Shown: positions 32,472 to 42,049 of the stretch, one piece after another
Numbering within the stretch: position 1 is the stretch's first letter
Layout of the letters: every line of letters starts with the position of its first letter
Source of the DNA: Moorena sp. SIOASIH
GTDB lineage: Bacteria; Cyanobacteriota; Cyanobacteriia; Cyanobacteriales; Coleofasciculaceae
DNA length: 64,000 bases
Assembly (NCBI RefSeq): GCF_010671925.1
Contig: NZ_JAAHIH010000001.1
Location: forward strand, 1,493,053-1,557,052
Reading direction: 5' to 3'
Made by a program: the position numbers and the translations under genes
Notes under the pieces: model-generated
Databases searched by the model: none
What the model was told of the DNA's origin: nothing
The model's input: only the letters and a program-made list of their open reading frames with translations

Positions 32472-33996
32472 TCAACCTTTCGGCTTGTCAATAGACTTGC
32501 TCCAGTGAATCTGTTGGTGACAACTTCGGTGGACGGCCATTAGGTTGTCTTTTTTCCAGTTGTCATGATTTCCATCAATGTGGTGGAGTTCAACTCTTTC
32601 TTCATCAATGAATTTCATTCCACAGTATCCACAGGAATGGTTTTGCTCAGTCAGTGCCTTGGATGTATGATTGTCGTAGAGTCCATTATTCCGTTGACTC
32701 CAATATACTAAGTCTCCGTCATAAGGGGACTTGGTACCTTTGACCATCGTGTGTCCGAAAAGTTTTGTCTTCACTTTTGGGAATGCCTTATTGCATAGTT
32801 CATTTGATTGGTATCGGCTCACTTTCTTTTCCTTTCGGAATTTTCTGTTTGCTGCTTCTCTCATGAACCATAGGCTATCCCGAGAATCACTCATATCACA
32901 CCATTTGTGATATTTTCGCCATCCTCTTACAATGGGAGCCAACTTTTTGGCCTTGACTTTTGATCCATAATTCGAGCTGTTGACTACGGTTTTAATCTTC
33001 TCGCGTATTTTCCTATGATTGTCCACTGAGGGCTTACAATGGAATTTTCCGTTTTTCTTGACTCGCATTTCCCAGCCAAGGAAGTCAAATCCGTCTGTCG
33101 CCTTGGTTATCTTGGTCTTTTCTTGACTGATTTCGAGACCCCGTTCTTCTAAGAATCTTTCCACCTTTTGGAGGACTTTTTCTGCTTTATCTTTTGGTTT
33201 TAAGAAGATAATCATGTCATCCGCATATCGGACTGATGGGTGTATCTTCTCTATTCCGTCAAGTGCGATATTGGCGCTTTTGTGGGCTGACTACTCCTCC
33301 TTGGGGAGTTCCTTGTTCAGGGAATTCCGGGCAGATGCCAGCTTTTAAGCATTTAAAGACCCCTGTCTTTATTTGCGCTGGGGCTAACAACCTATCCATG
33401 ATGGACTTGTGAGAGATGTGGTCAAAGCACTTCTTGATGTCTAGTTCGATAACCCTTTTTGTGATGCCTTTCTTTTTTGAGTTTAAATGTTCAAACACAT
33501 ATTTTTGTGCATCATGCGCATTTCGTCCAGTCCTAAACCCGTAACTCCGAGCGTGAAAGTTCGTTTCGTGCGCAGGTTCTAAGGCATATTTAACTAGACA
33601 TTGCCAGGCTCTATCGGCGATGGTTGGTATTTTTAGAATTCGGATTTTCCCATTCTTTTTAGGGATTGGTACTTCTCTAAGTCCGCTATGAACCCAGGTG
33701 AGGCCATGGTGGTTCAATTGTTCTACCAATTCAATTCGCTCTCGGTAATTCAGGCTTTCTTTTCCGTCAATACCGGCAGTGCGTTTTCCCTGATTTAATT
33801 GAGTCACTTGGCGGACTGCCAAAAGTTGAGCTGAACGGGACTTCATTATCAGTTTTTGTAGAGACCGAGCTTTCCTCCAGTCGCCAGCTTGAACCGCTTT
33901 GTATATTCTTCTTTGTAGGCGGAATAAGTTTTGGCGGAGTTTTTTCCACTTTTGGCTTTTCCATAGTTCGCTATGTTCTACCATGCGTCTAACCAT
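32472..33996 (-). pseudogene. frameshifted RT-maturase-HNH gene of intron 2
   Basis: Two frames together equal the intact protein at 7907-9436. The upstream part (33259-33996) covers the RT N terminus to QGTPQGGVVSP; the downstream part (32472-33215) starts near YADD and carries the maturase domain and HNH (CGYCGMKF, LHHIDGN, HRSCHQQIHW). Around 33275-33285 the expected CCACTCTTAGCC is replaced by CCACAAAAGCGCC, one base longer, which destroys the LLANIA block. Otherwise the sequence is well kept, so the damage is recent or is an assembly error. Confidence 0.82.
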
Positions 33997-34817
33997 ACTC
34001 TACTCTTGTTGAATATATTCTGAGAACCCGTGCCCAGTTTTGAGCACATCTTACCCGACAGTGGGGATTAAGTTTGGCATAACTTACCGAAGGTTCGACC
34101 GGCCTTCAGACCCATGGTTTTGCTGTCGTTTTTACTCGTTCCATCTATCAGATTGTTTTGACGATTTAGGGTAGTCCAATTTGCCTATCCTCTTCTCGGA
34201 GATTACAACTGTCATCCTAAAACGTTGTGAGAATAGAGGATGAAGTCGCACATGGTTGTTCAGGTTGTGGCTTATCAATTAGACACTTTTATAGGACTAC
34301 TTTTACCCATGTCGCCTCCCTGTTAGCGCCAGTGTTGCTACCTGCTTGTGGTCAACTGATTGCGCCCTGTTGCCAGCGTCACTCTGCGGAGTTGCCGCCC
34401 GCTCGGTGTGGCCAGATAAGGAGTCACATGTCTCCGCATGGGGTGGGTTTTCACCACCATCCGACAGATAGTTAGGATTTTGGGTTTTGCCCCGCGAATC
34501 CCCCTAGTCATACCCTTCTCTACTACGAGAAGCTCCTACTAGGAACGAGCCGCACTAGGATATTGATTGCAGCATTGTGGTCTCGATCTAATTTGCAACC
34601 ACATTTACAGACGTGAGTCCTAGTTGATAGGGACTTCTTGACTGTTTCACCACACTCTGAGCAGTTCTGGCTTGTGTAGGCAGGATTTACCGCAACGGTG
34701 ACCCTGCCAAATTTCTTGCCAAAGTGCTCTAACCATTTCCTGAATTGATACCAACCTGCATCGTTAATAGATTTGGCGAGACAGTGATTTTTGACTAAGT
34801 TCTTCACTCTTAAATCT

Positions 34818-34842
34818 TGCCTTACGGCACGCTGCGCGAACG
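34818..34842 (-). repeat. hairpin-tipped short repeat causing a frameshift in tnpB
   Basis: Minus strand: arm GTTCGCGCAGCGT, then GCC-GTAA-GGC. It separates NDLVAY from DLRVKNLVK, replacing one expected codon with 25 bases. Confidence 0.75.
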
Positions 34843-34899
34843 TAAGCGACCAGGTCGTTAGACCGGATTACGCAACGTGCCAGTCTCTTGGCATGTTCT

Positions 34900-34925
34900 A
34901 TGCGCTACGCGCAGGCTACGCCAAC
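34900..34925 (-). repeat. hairpin-tipped short repeat bringing a stop codon into tnpB
   Basis: Minus strand: arm GTTGGCGTAGCCT, then GCGC-GTA-GCGC. The TAG within the hairpin ends the upstream tnpB frame. Confidence 0.75.
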
Positions 34926-35355
34926 ACGCTGCCTACTTATTTTAAGATGCTGCCTGCCTAATCTATTAACGGCTTTTCTCCGATTGGATGAGCCTTTCTT
35001 TTTCCGGGAAACCCGGCGTTGATAAAACTTTAAGCGTTTCTCCCCTTTTCTATAGAATCGGGGATTAGGTTCAGAATTACCATCAGAATCAGTGTAAAAC
35101 TCTTTTAGTCCAATATCTAATCCGATAGTTGTTCTAGATGGTTCTAACTCTTCATTTACATCAACAGAGATGCAGAATTGAACGTAGTAGCCATCAGCTC
35201 TCTTGACTATGCGAACTCTTTTAATTTGCTTCTTGTCAAAGAGCCATAAATCCCAGGTACCCTTGAGCTTTAGTTTTCCTATCCCTTTTTTGTCGCTGAA
35301 GGTGATTGACTTCTTGTCAGGGGACAATTTCCATCCTGACTGCTTATATTCAACC

Positions 35356-35380
35356 GTTCGCGCAGCGTCGGCTTTGCCGA
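35356..35380 (+). repeat. hairpin-tipped short repeat, in frame in tnpB
   Basis: Plus strand: arm GTTCGCGCAGCGT, then CGGC-TTT-GCCG. On the tnpB strand it encodes FGKADAART without breaking the frame. Confidence 0.7.
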
Positions 35381-35847
35381 ATCTACAATGCTTTTGAAAA
35401 CGAGGAAAACCCTTCTTTCCTGGAACCTTTTTCTTGCAATTTTCAAAGAAGCGAGAAATTGATGACCATGCCCTTTCAGCCGCAGCCTGTCGGGCAGTCG
35501 AATTCAACTCATTAGCAAAGGGAAACTCTTTAGCTAATATCTTGGAGTACTTGCTAAGGTCGTATTTCCCTGTCCCTTTGTTGTCCATCCATAAACGAAT
35601 GCAGCTATTCCGGATGAATTTAACTGTCCGAATTGCCTCGTCCATGGCTTGGTATTGAATAGGTTTGCCGTATGCTTTGAACTCTAAAATAATCATCATA
35701 AATCGAACGATTATGTTATTATTTTATAATAATGCTTTTAGCGTAAATTTTCAAGTTATAGTGGATATATTTTCACGGCTAATAAAGTCGCTACCTGGCT
35801 TTCATCCCCGGTTTAAAAACACGGGGCTTTCAGCCTGGAGCAGTCCC

Positions 35848-36014
35848 GTAAAATACCCCTGATAAGAGTTGCCAGCCAAATTCCCTGTCTCTACATCTAC
35901 GGTAAAATCATATTTGATAGTTGCAGCAGAGACAAGTTGGGTTGGCATTACAGCTAGACCCAAAGCCACACTAGCGGCTGCCAAAACCCCTGATTTATGG
36001 AAGAGATCAGCCAT
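35848..36014 (-). pseudogene. N-terminal part of interrupted PEP-CTERM protein
   Basis: MADLFHKSGVLAAASVALGL and on to SAATIKYDF: a signal peptide cut near VSA|A, then VETGNLAGNSYQGYFT, typical of cyanobacterial PEP-CTERM exported proteins. It ends at TTTTAC, where the IS608-like element inserted. An AAGGAG box lies just upstream of the ATG at 36014. Confidence 0.85.
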
Positions 36015-36274
36015 TATAAAATTCTCCTTATTTCAACCTGGTAGAGCGTCTTGAATCAAGCGCTAGTCTTTTAAAACTCTATTAATCTATCTTTAGATAA
36101 AGAGGTTAATATTAGTTTAATTGTGAACAAATTCATGATTAGTTTAAGAGCTGACAGTAGACTTTCACAAAAAATTGAGAACCTAGTAATTTATTAACCA
36201 ATTCTTAACTTAAGATTAACTTTTTGTTGGACTTACTTTCATGATTTACTCCTAGACTATTTAGCGCGCTATCC

Positions 36275-36770
36275 AACAACATTGGACAACACTGTGTGTT
36301 TACCGTCGCTCCTAATGGCGACCTCTTCCTCTGTGAAGATGGTTCAGCAAACCCAATTCATCGTCAGAGTTACCTGACGGGGTGACAAACAACCTTAAAA
36401 GCCTTACTGGGTGTGGGGTGTGGGGTGATGGGTGTAGGGGAAGATCAGGAGCTGGCGGAGTTGCGACGGGACGGTTGAATCAGGTATATGACCGATTGTT
36501 ATCGCACCGGGTCACTCCAAATCCCCTTCTATTTTCCCCACACCCCACACCCCACCCCCCACACCCTGTCTAGTTTTTAGCCTTGTTGTCACCCCCTCAG
36601 CAGAGTTACTCAGGAAGGTCAGCTCTACAAGTTCGGTGCTAACGCCCTCAATACCAGTGAGTTTGGTGGAGCCTGCTTCTCGCGTCTACGGTCGTTACTG
36701 GTTTGTCAATATCCAAACCCCTGGTATCACCTTTGCTATCACCGGCTCTTGGAACAGACGAATCCCCTAG
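36275..36770 (+). pseudogene. PhoX-type phosphatase (DUF839) remnant
   Basis: Readable pieces on the plus strand: FTVAPNGDLFLCEDGSANPI (36297 on), then after a ~220-bp insertion VTQEGQLYKFGANALNTSEF, then, after a frameshift at about 36683, GRYWFVNIQTPGITFAITGS. These are signature segments of PhoX alkaline phosphatases (EDG and VNIQTPG). N terminus and most of the protein are gone. The gene was therefore truncated, shifted, and invaded by a repeat element. Confidence 0.8.
36378..36600. repeat. MITE-like insertion in the PhoX remnant
   Basis: GGGGTGACAA at 36378-36387 and its complement TTGTCACCCC at 36586-36595 bound ~220 bp with inner GTGTGGGG/CCCCACAC runs that can pair across the element. 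Removing it joins RQSYL to VTQEG in the PhoX remnant. Confidence 0.6.
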
Positions 36771-37218
36771 TACTCTGTCAATTGAGTTATGAGGCTTAGG
36801 GCAAGGTTAATGGTGTTAGTTAATGGTCTTGGGTTAATGGTTTTGGTACAATCCCTAAATGTAAACTTTTGTAAACAAAATCCTCTCTTTGCGTAATCTT
36901 GTTGATTTCCGTCTGATAAATAGATAGAGTTTGGCTCTCGCTTAGCTGTTAAAACTAGAGCCAAAAAACTAGATCAAAAAAAGGTTGTTATGGGAGATAA
37001 AATGTCTATAGTAATGTTGGTAATTTATCAGATACAATCATTGGGAAAAACTAGGTAAGCCTAGGTAGGTAAGCCTAGGTTTTGTGAAAGTAAAAAAAAG
37101 GTAAAGTTATATATAAAGATTAGATAAAGATTTATAGTATTACCTTGAGCTCTCACCCCAATATCAAACAATGGCAATACCAATCAATCGAAAACTGCTA
37201 TAGTCAATAAGCACCAAG
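36771..37218. other. upstream region of the PilB-type gene
   Basis: No gene seen. AT-rich, with short direct repeats (TTAATGGTNTTGG; AAGCCTAGGTAGG). Promoter elements for the downstream ATPase probably lie here but cannot be placed. Confidence 0.4.
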
Positions 37219-39003
37219 GTGTTTGGGAAAGTAAAACTGGAAATTCATCAAGACAAACTGTTTAATTTAGTTGAATTTAGTGGGGTAAAAATCATGCAAA
37301 CTGGCGTTAGAACTTTATCGGCTTGGAGGAAGTTGAGAAAGGGTGAAATTAACTGTGAAACAGCCCTTAAACTCTTGGTTAACCCACAAGGAGAACTAAA
37401 CGTTAACCTGCTGGATCGGGAAGTCAGCTCCCGGTTCTTTAAGCCATTCCCCAATCGCCAAGATTTACCTCCGGTGATTCCGCTGCTACTGTGGCGCAAC
37501 TGTTATTACCTGGGTACCCCAGTCCAGTTATCCCCAGAGCAGCTCAAAAAATTAAGCGATCGCACTTTCACCCAAATCAAAATTATTCCCATTGCACCGA
37601 AAAGCTACAAGCGATGGTACCACACCGCAAACAATGATGCCAAATCTATCAGTTCCGTAGCCTTTGTCAATCCCCTTACTGGTGAGGTGGAACAAGAAGA
37701 CATTACCGAAACCACAGAATTGTATCTTTCCCAAGCGGCTGACCAGATTGAGCGGATTAAAACCATTATCTCTGGAGCTCTGCGTAACCGCGCCAGTGAT
37801 ATTCACCTGGAACCGATGACTGATGGCTTAAGAGTCCGCTATCGCATTGACGGGATTCTTAGGGATATAACTACCTTACCCTCTGACTTGGGACGAGCAG
37901 TGGTGGTTGCTCTCAAAGTCATGTCTGATATGGACATTGCTGAAAGCCGCCGTCCTCAAGATGGTCGGATTGGGGAAAACTATGCTACTGGCCAGGAGGC
38001 AGAACTTGGGTTAGATCTGCGGGTGAGTACCCTCCCTTGTGTGGGGGGGGAGAAAGCAGTGATTCGCTTATTACCAAGAGAAAACCCCTTTTCTGGCTTG
38101 GAAGAGTTAGGCTTTTCTGACCAAGAGCTTAAAATCTATAAAGGTTGGTTGCAGCAACCCCAAGGAATGGTTATTATCACCGGTCCGACTGGTTCTGGTA
38201 AAACTAGTACGCTATATAATTCCCTGCAAGGGTTAGCGACCGAACATGTGAATGTAGTAACGGTGGAAGACCCAGTGGAGTATGTCTTACCCCGGATTAC
38301 CCAGACCCAAGTGAATGAGGCAGCCGGGATGACCTTTGCGGCAGGGATGAGGGCAATTTTACGCCAAGACCCGGACATCATTATGGTGGGGGAAATTCGG
38401 GATGCTGAAACCGCTGAAACAGGGATTCGAGCTGCTTTGACCGGTCACTTAGTATTGACCACTCTCCACACCAATGATGCGGTCAGTGCTATTCCTCGTA
38501 TTAAAGATATTGGTCCGGAACCGGGTTTAATCAGTGATGCCCTATTGGGAATAGTGGCACAGCGTTTGGTGCGCAAAATCTGTCCCCACTGTCAAGAACC
38601 TTACACCCCGACTTCTGAAGATTTGCGGAAGCTGAGTTTGACGCCAGAGGAAGCTAATCTCAAAGGTTGGCGCAAAGGAAAGGGTTGCGCCAAGTGCTAC
38701 AATTCCGGCTATTTAGGACGGGAAGCCATTGTAGAGTTACTGGATGTAGATGATACCGTGCGGCAGTTGATTTATGAGGGAACCATGACTCAGTTGCACC
38801 GTTACCTGGATAAAATCAGTTTTTATTCCTTCCGCAAGGCAGCCATTGAAAAGGTAACCAAAGGGGTAACCACCCTAACAGAAATCTTACGAGTTCTACC
38901 CCACAGTGCTTTGTCCTGTAAGTCTCACGGTCAATTGGACAAGCCAAGAGCTGCTAAAGTGAAATCCCTAGATGAGATGGCTCCAAAAAGGAGATATGGT
39001 TGA
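37219..39003 (+). CDS. GspE/PilB-type secretion or pilus ATPase
   Basis: 594 residues from a GTG at 37219; an ATG at 37294 (MQTGVRTLSAWRKLRKG) is an equally plausible start. An N-terminal MshEN-like region is followed by the AAA-type motor: SDIHLEP (~193), Walker A GPTGSGKTS (322-330), Asp box TVEDPVEY, Walker B DPDIIMVGEIRD (384-395), His box (LTTLHTND) and a zinc tetracysteine CPHC...CAKC (455, 458, 490, 493). It hydrolyses ATP to drive type IV pilus extension or type II-like secretion at the inner membrane. No pilT or pilC neighbour follows; tandem repeats begin right after the stop, so it may be an extra paralogue. Confidence 0.9.
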   Translation: MFGKVKLEIHQDKLFNLVEFSGVKIMQTGVRTLSAWRKLRKGEINCETALKLLVNPQGELNVNLLDREVSSRFFKPFPNRQDLPPVIPLLLWRNCYYLGTPVQLSPEQLKKLSDRTFTQIKIIPIAPKSYKRWYHTANNDAKSISSVAFVNPLTGEVEQEDITETTELYLSQAADQIERIKTIISGALRNRASDIHLEPMTDGLRVRYRIDGILRDITTLPSDLGRAVVVALKVMSDMDIAESRRPQDGRIGENYATGQEAELGLDLRVSTLPCVGGEKAVIRLLPRENPFSGLEELGFSDQELKIYKGWLQQPQGMVIITGPTGSGKTSTLYNSLQGLATEHVNVVTVEDPVEYVLPRITQTQVNEAAGMTFAAGMRAILRQDPDIIMVGEIRDAETAETGIRAALTGHLVLTTLHTNDAVSAIPRIKDIGPEPGLISDALLGIVAQRLVRKICPHCQEPYTPTSEDLRKLSLTPEEANLKGWRKGKGCAKCYNSGYLGREAIVELLDVDDTVRQLIYEGTMTQLHRYLDKISFYSFRKAAIEKVTKGVTTLTEILRVLPHSALSCKSHGQLDKPRAAKVKSLDEMAPKRRYG

Positions 39004-39017
39004 TTGGCAACATTGCT

Positions 39018-39132
39018 GGGTAGGGAGTAGGGAGTAGGGAGTAGGGAGTAGGGAGTAGGGAAAGAGAGGGAAGTGTGGGAGGTGTGGGAGGTGTGGGGAG
39101 ATGGGGAGATGGGGAGATGGGGAGATGGGGAG
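39018..39132. repeat. GGGAGTA, GTGTGGGAG and GGGGAGAT tandem arrays
   Basis: Three short arrays in a row directly after the ATPase stop. The open frames on the minus strand (rich in SPSP and LLPTPYS) are artefacts. From 39133 to 39441 nothing else was recognised apart from a half-site TAGGACTTACGC at ~39236. Confidence 0.8.
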
Positions 39133-39441
39133 TCAGAACCCAAACCACTCGGGCTTTGTATCAAGACAGGGGTTGCGAAAATTGAATGTAGTTCATTAAT
39201 ATGAGCACCGCCATACCAATAGCAAAAGATCTGCTGTAGGACTTACGCAAAAGTGCAAAAGTCCTGAATGTGCGAATATAAACAAGGATATTTAATTTTT
39301 ATGCCATGGTGCCAGTGGGCAGATTGTCTAGCTCAACCACACTCCTAAACCCACTGAATTGGTGGGATTCACCATTCCACCAGAGAGTCAATTCAGTTAG
39401 TTGCATATTACTGGGGGAACTAATCAAAAGAGATTTCTACT

Positions 39442-39660
39442 GTGAAAGTAGAGACAGTTGGAAATCCGCAGATAATGTTTGACTTAACCTTTACTCGTAA
39501 TTTAAGCGCTACACTAATTGTTGTGACTCTGCTTAGCATGAGTTTATCTACCGTGCGTCATCATCCCCAAACCATGACGAAACAAAAACGATTCACTCCA
39601 ATTGGAAACGCGATGAGAATGGGTTTAGTCATCAAGGGTCAACAACTTCGCTACCGCTAA
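39442..39660 (+). CDS. small protein of unknown function
   Basis: 72 codons from a GTG; an ATG at 39475 (MFDLTFTRNLSATLIV) is an alternative. A hydrophobic helix (ATLIVVTLLSMSLS) is followed by a basic tail (RHHPQTMTKQKRF). No family recognised, no clear ribosome-binding site. It could be a small membrane peptide or chance. Confidence 0.3.
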   Translation: MKVETVGNPQIMFDLTFTRNLSATLIVVTLLSMSLSTVRHHPQTMTKQKRFTPIGNAMRMGLVIKGQQLRYR

Positions 39661-39860
39661 TCGGGTGCATCTCAATATTTGTGAAAAAGAAGGGGAAGTG
39701 TGGGAAGTGTGGGAAGTTTGGGGACATGGGTAGATGGGGAGATGGGGAGATAGGAAGAGATTCAATTTGTAAACGGATGCTACCAGATTTTAGATTAGAG
39801 TCTTGTTTTGCGATCGCTTAATTCTTCTTGCTCTTATAGCAGTTTTCAAATAGCTACACC

Positions 39861-39912
39861 GTAAGCATTCAGCATTCAGCATTCAGCATTCAGCCTTTGG
39901 CTGAATGCTTAC
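39861..39912. repeat. short element bounded by GTAAGCATTCAGC
   Basis: The smallest copy of the family: the two inverted ends with CATTCAG repeats between. It sits 27 bp from the 3' end of the TerB-like gene. Confidence 0.7.
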
Positions 39913-39938
39913 CTACCGTGGTATTTTGATACCGTCGT

Positions 39939-40427
39939 CTAGAATGTGTTTACGTGAATCAATGACTTACGCATCTTAACAACGGTTCGTTCCATATCTA
40001 CTAAACTTTCTAGAGTCAAAACAATATCATCAGCAACTCCGAGAATTTTTGCTGCTTCTTTTACTTTGGCTCTCTCTGCGTCAGCATAAACCCCATCAGC
40101 TGATGACATCTTAATGGCATGATATACCAATTCGTTTGCTACTGACAAAGTTTCAACATCAACTTTTTTTATATCGGGCAACAGCTCTTGTAGGTTAGCA
40201 TTTTTGTAATCAAAAGACTTGTAGAGTCCAACAACCTCTTCAGGGGCACCAAATCTCTTTTGGTGATTGATTAACCACTCCATTTCTGCGTCAGAAACCT
40301 CTCCATCACCTCCGGCAATAGCTAACAAAGCGTAACCATAGTTGACCATAGCTTGGACTGAGGCTGAACTAAGTCCGTACTCATCTTGAGCAAAAGATGA
40401 AAGAGTTTGCATTTTATCGTCAGTCAT
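39939..40427 (-). CDS. TerB-like protein
   Basis: 162 residues, all-helical. Two acidic metal-site motifs of the TerB family are present, GGDGEVSDAEMEWLI (~40-54) and SADGVYADAERAKV (~108-121), in the duplicated four-helix arrangement. TerB domains bind divalent metal and occur in tellurite-resistance, phage-defence and stress gene sets, but their biochemical role is not settled. No other Ter gene is nearby, so it stands alone. Upstream spacing is AT-rich with no firm promoter. Confidence 0.8.
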   Translation of the reverse strand: MTDDKMQTLSSFAQDEYGLSSASVQAMVNYGYALLAIAGGDGEVSDAEMEWLINHQKRFGAPEEVVGLYKSFDYKNANLQELLPDIKKVDVETLSVANELVYHAIKMSSADGVYADAERAKVKEAAKILGVADDIVLTLESLVDMERTVVKMRKSLIHVNTF

Positions 40428-40793
40428 ATATTTTATCCTGTTTTAACGTTACAGCTGGTTAACTCTAAAAATTTTATTTTTGATGGGAGAATATTGCAAG
40501 TGTCTAATTCAGGTAAAGGTAGCAAAGCTGAAACGAGCGATGTGCCACAAAGGCTGAAAGAATAGCTGGATAAAGCTTTCAGCTCAAAAATTTCCTGTAA
40601 GGATTAAGGCGCGGGAGAGAGGGGATTAGCAGGCAGGGCAGGGTACTTGACCCCTCACTTGAAAACTGCTATTGCGGTTATCATGTTCATGAGGTACACA
40701 GGATTTTTGCTCTCTTACCTATTCCCTAAAATCCAGGATTTTGTCCATCACCTCATTGAGAACTACTATATGATTAACCGAAATTAAGATAAG

Positions 40794-41861
40794 ATGATCG
40801 ATTTTAAGGTTTTTGAACAAGCACGCCAAAAACATCCCCGCTCTGAAGCTATGCCATTTATGGCTGAGCTGAGACAACAGATGCGTTCGCATCAGCCTTA
40901 TCAAGGATTAAGACTATTACATCATATCCACTTGACCAGAGAAACTGTATTTAAAGTTGAACCGTTGCTGTTGGCTGGTGCGGAGCTTACCGTGTCTTGC
41001 CCTAATTTTATCAAGCCTAACCCAGAAGCGGTAGAAATTTTGCTCACTGCTAATGTTGAGGTTAATCTGGAAGGTAATTTTGACGATAACTATGATATTT
41101 GTTTAGATCTTTATGGAGAGTTACCCACACTACTCACCCCTCGCCAGGGAGTGGTAGAGCTAACTAAACTGGATAACGATATCTATCAATCCTTAGATAT
41201 TCCCTATCCATTGATTTCTGTGGATGACAGTTCCTTAAAAAATATCGAAACGTTCTATGGCACTAGTAAAGCATTTGTCAAAGCCTTCCACCAGTTAACT
41301 AACGAGTCATTAGTGGATAAAAACTTGGTAATCTTTGGTTGTGGAAAAGTTGGAAAAGGACTAGTTAATGAATTATTAGGCTTAACCAAGGAGCTGGTGA
41401 TCGTCGAGAAAAATCCTAAGATTTTGGAACAGCTGAAGGCTAGAGGAATCAAAGGGTTACAGGCTGAGAACCTGGATGGAATTAGGGCAGCACTCAATGA
41501 GGCTTTTTGTGTTGTGACCTGTACGGGAGTTAATGGAGTACTTTCTCAGGAGTATGACTTAGACAAGGAAGATTTTAGTGGTAAGTATCTTGCCAACATT
41601 GGCGCAGAAGATGAATTTGGTGATAACTTCTCAGAGGCAGAAGTGCTTTTCAAAAAAGCTCCGATCAATTTTTCCTTAGCGGAACCTACTCCAGTTGAGA
41701 CTCTCGACCCAGTCTTCTATGCCCATAACATAGCGATTGACTTAATTTTATCGAAGGAATTGGAACCCGGTTACCATTCATTTCCTAGTCATCTTGCCCA
41801 GGAAATAATAGAGAAATGGGGAAACTATCATGATCAAGATATAGCATTTTTAAGGGAGTAG
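40794..41861 (+). CDS. S-adenosylhomocysteine hydrolase-like protein
   Basis: 355 residues, shorter than true AdoHcy hydrolases (~425). A nucleotide-binding Rossmann motif FGCGKVGKG is at ~181-189, followed by LVIVEKNP (adenine-side acidic residue), CVVTCTG.NGVLS, and ANIGAEDEFGDNF, a layout like the NAD domain of SahH. The N-terminal part (LRLLHHIHLTRETVFKVEPLLLAGAELTVS) parallels the SahH substrate domain, but the usual active-site motifs for adenosine (HNGG, KPYRY tail) are missing, so the substrate may differ. The last codons (FLRE-stop) fall inside a GGGAGTA repeat, so the natural C terminus may have been replaced. Confidence 0.65.
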   Translation: MIDFKVFEQARQKHPRSEAMPFMAELRQQMRSHQPYQGLRLLHHIHLTRETVFKVEPLLLAGAELTVSCPNFIKPNPEAVEILLTANVEVNLEGNFDDNYDICLDLYGELPTLLTPRQGVVELTKLDNDIYQSLDIPYPLISVDDSSLKNIETFYGTSKAFVKAFHQLTNESLVDKNLVIFGCGKVGKGLVNELLGLTKELVIVEKNPKILEQLKARGIKGLQAENLDGIRAALNEAFCVVTCTGVNGVLSQEYDLDKEDFSGKYLANIGAEDEFGDNFSEAEVLFKKAPINFSLAEPTPVETLDPVFYAHNIAIDLILSKELEPGYHSFPSHLAQEIIEKWGNYHDQDIAFLRE

Positions 41862-41948
41862 GGAGTAGGGAGTCGGGAGTCGGGAGTAGGGAGTCGGGAA
41901 TCGGGAGTAGGGAGTAGGGAGTAGGGAGTAGGGAGTAGGGAGTCGGGA
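41853..41948. repeat. GGGAGTA/GGGAGTC heptamer array
   Basis: About 13 heptamers. The first supplies the stop codon TAG of the preceding gene. Confidence 0.85.
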
Positions 41949-41950
41949 AC

Positions 41951-42020
41951 GTAAGCATTCAGCTGACGGCTGTTCGCGTAGCGTGAGCTAAAAGCTCACG
42001 GCTGACGGCTGAATGCTTAC
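41951..42020. repeat. MITE-like element carrying a hairpin-tipped repeat
   Basis: Ends GTAAGCATTCAGC / GCTGAATGCTTAC enclose GCTGACGGCT units and one hairpin-tipped repeat (41972-41999; arm GTTCGCGTAGCGT, then GAGC-TAAAA-GCTC), showing one repeat family nested in another. Confidence 0.75.
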
Positions 42021-42049
42021 CTATAGTCTTTTAAGAATTAATCCCGCTA

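Larger units (their letters stand above)
32385..34555 (-). mobile_element. group II intron 2
   Basis: 5' end GTGCGGCTCGTTCCTAGTAG, shared with intron 1; 3' end ...GCATCGACCGTAAT; domain V at 32428-32461. It interrupts tnpB between NAAINIL and KRALG, and the two exons join in frame. Length 2,171 nt. Its protein gene is frameshifted, so mobility or efficient splicing would need a protein from elsewhere, for example intron 1. Confidence 0.83.
34556..35699 (-). pseudogene. tnpB: IS608-like tnpB broken by short repeats
   Basis: Starts MMIILEFKAYGKPIQYQAM. RuvC Asp lies in GLDIGLKEF, zinc finger in CSECG and CKCGC, final Asp in [12 protein letters not shown] just before the intron. Three hairpin-tipped repeats are inside. 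That at 35356-35380 is in frame (adds GKADAART). That at 34900-34925 brings an in-frame TAG after KISRQR. That at 34818-34842 adds 22 bases after NDLVAY and shifts the frame. Between them the original sequence (EHAKRLARCVIRSNDLVAY) is still readable. The gene cannot make a full protein. Confidence 0.82.
32229..35847 (-). mobile_element. IS608-like TnpB element holding a group II intron
   Basis: On the minus strand the host reads ...TATTTTAC, then the element, then ...GTGTCAA followed by CTATGGTG. TTAC as target and TCAA at the right end are those known for IS608. Left-end hairpin GCCCCGTG...CCGGGG (35801-35830) and right-end hairpin CCCCG...CGGGG (~32236-32256) are present. Without the 2,171-nt intron the element is 1,448 bp, carrying only tnpB. 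Excision on paper restores the PEP-CTERM frame exactly. Confidence 0.82.

Noticed and set aside
36382..36573. 63-codon frame in the PhoX remnant
   Set aside because: It lies in the MITE-like insert with GTGTGGGG runs; no protein features.
39442..39660. Small plus-strand frame as a confident gene
   Set aside because: No ribosome-binding site, family or context supports it; kept only as a low-confidence feature.
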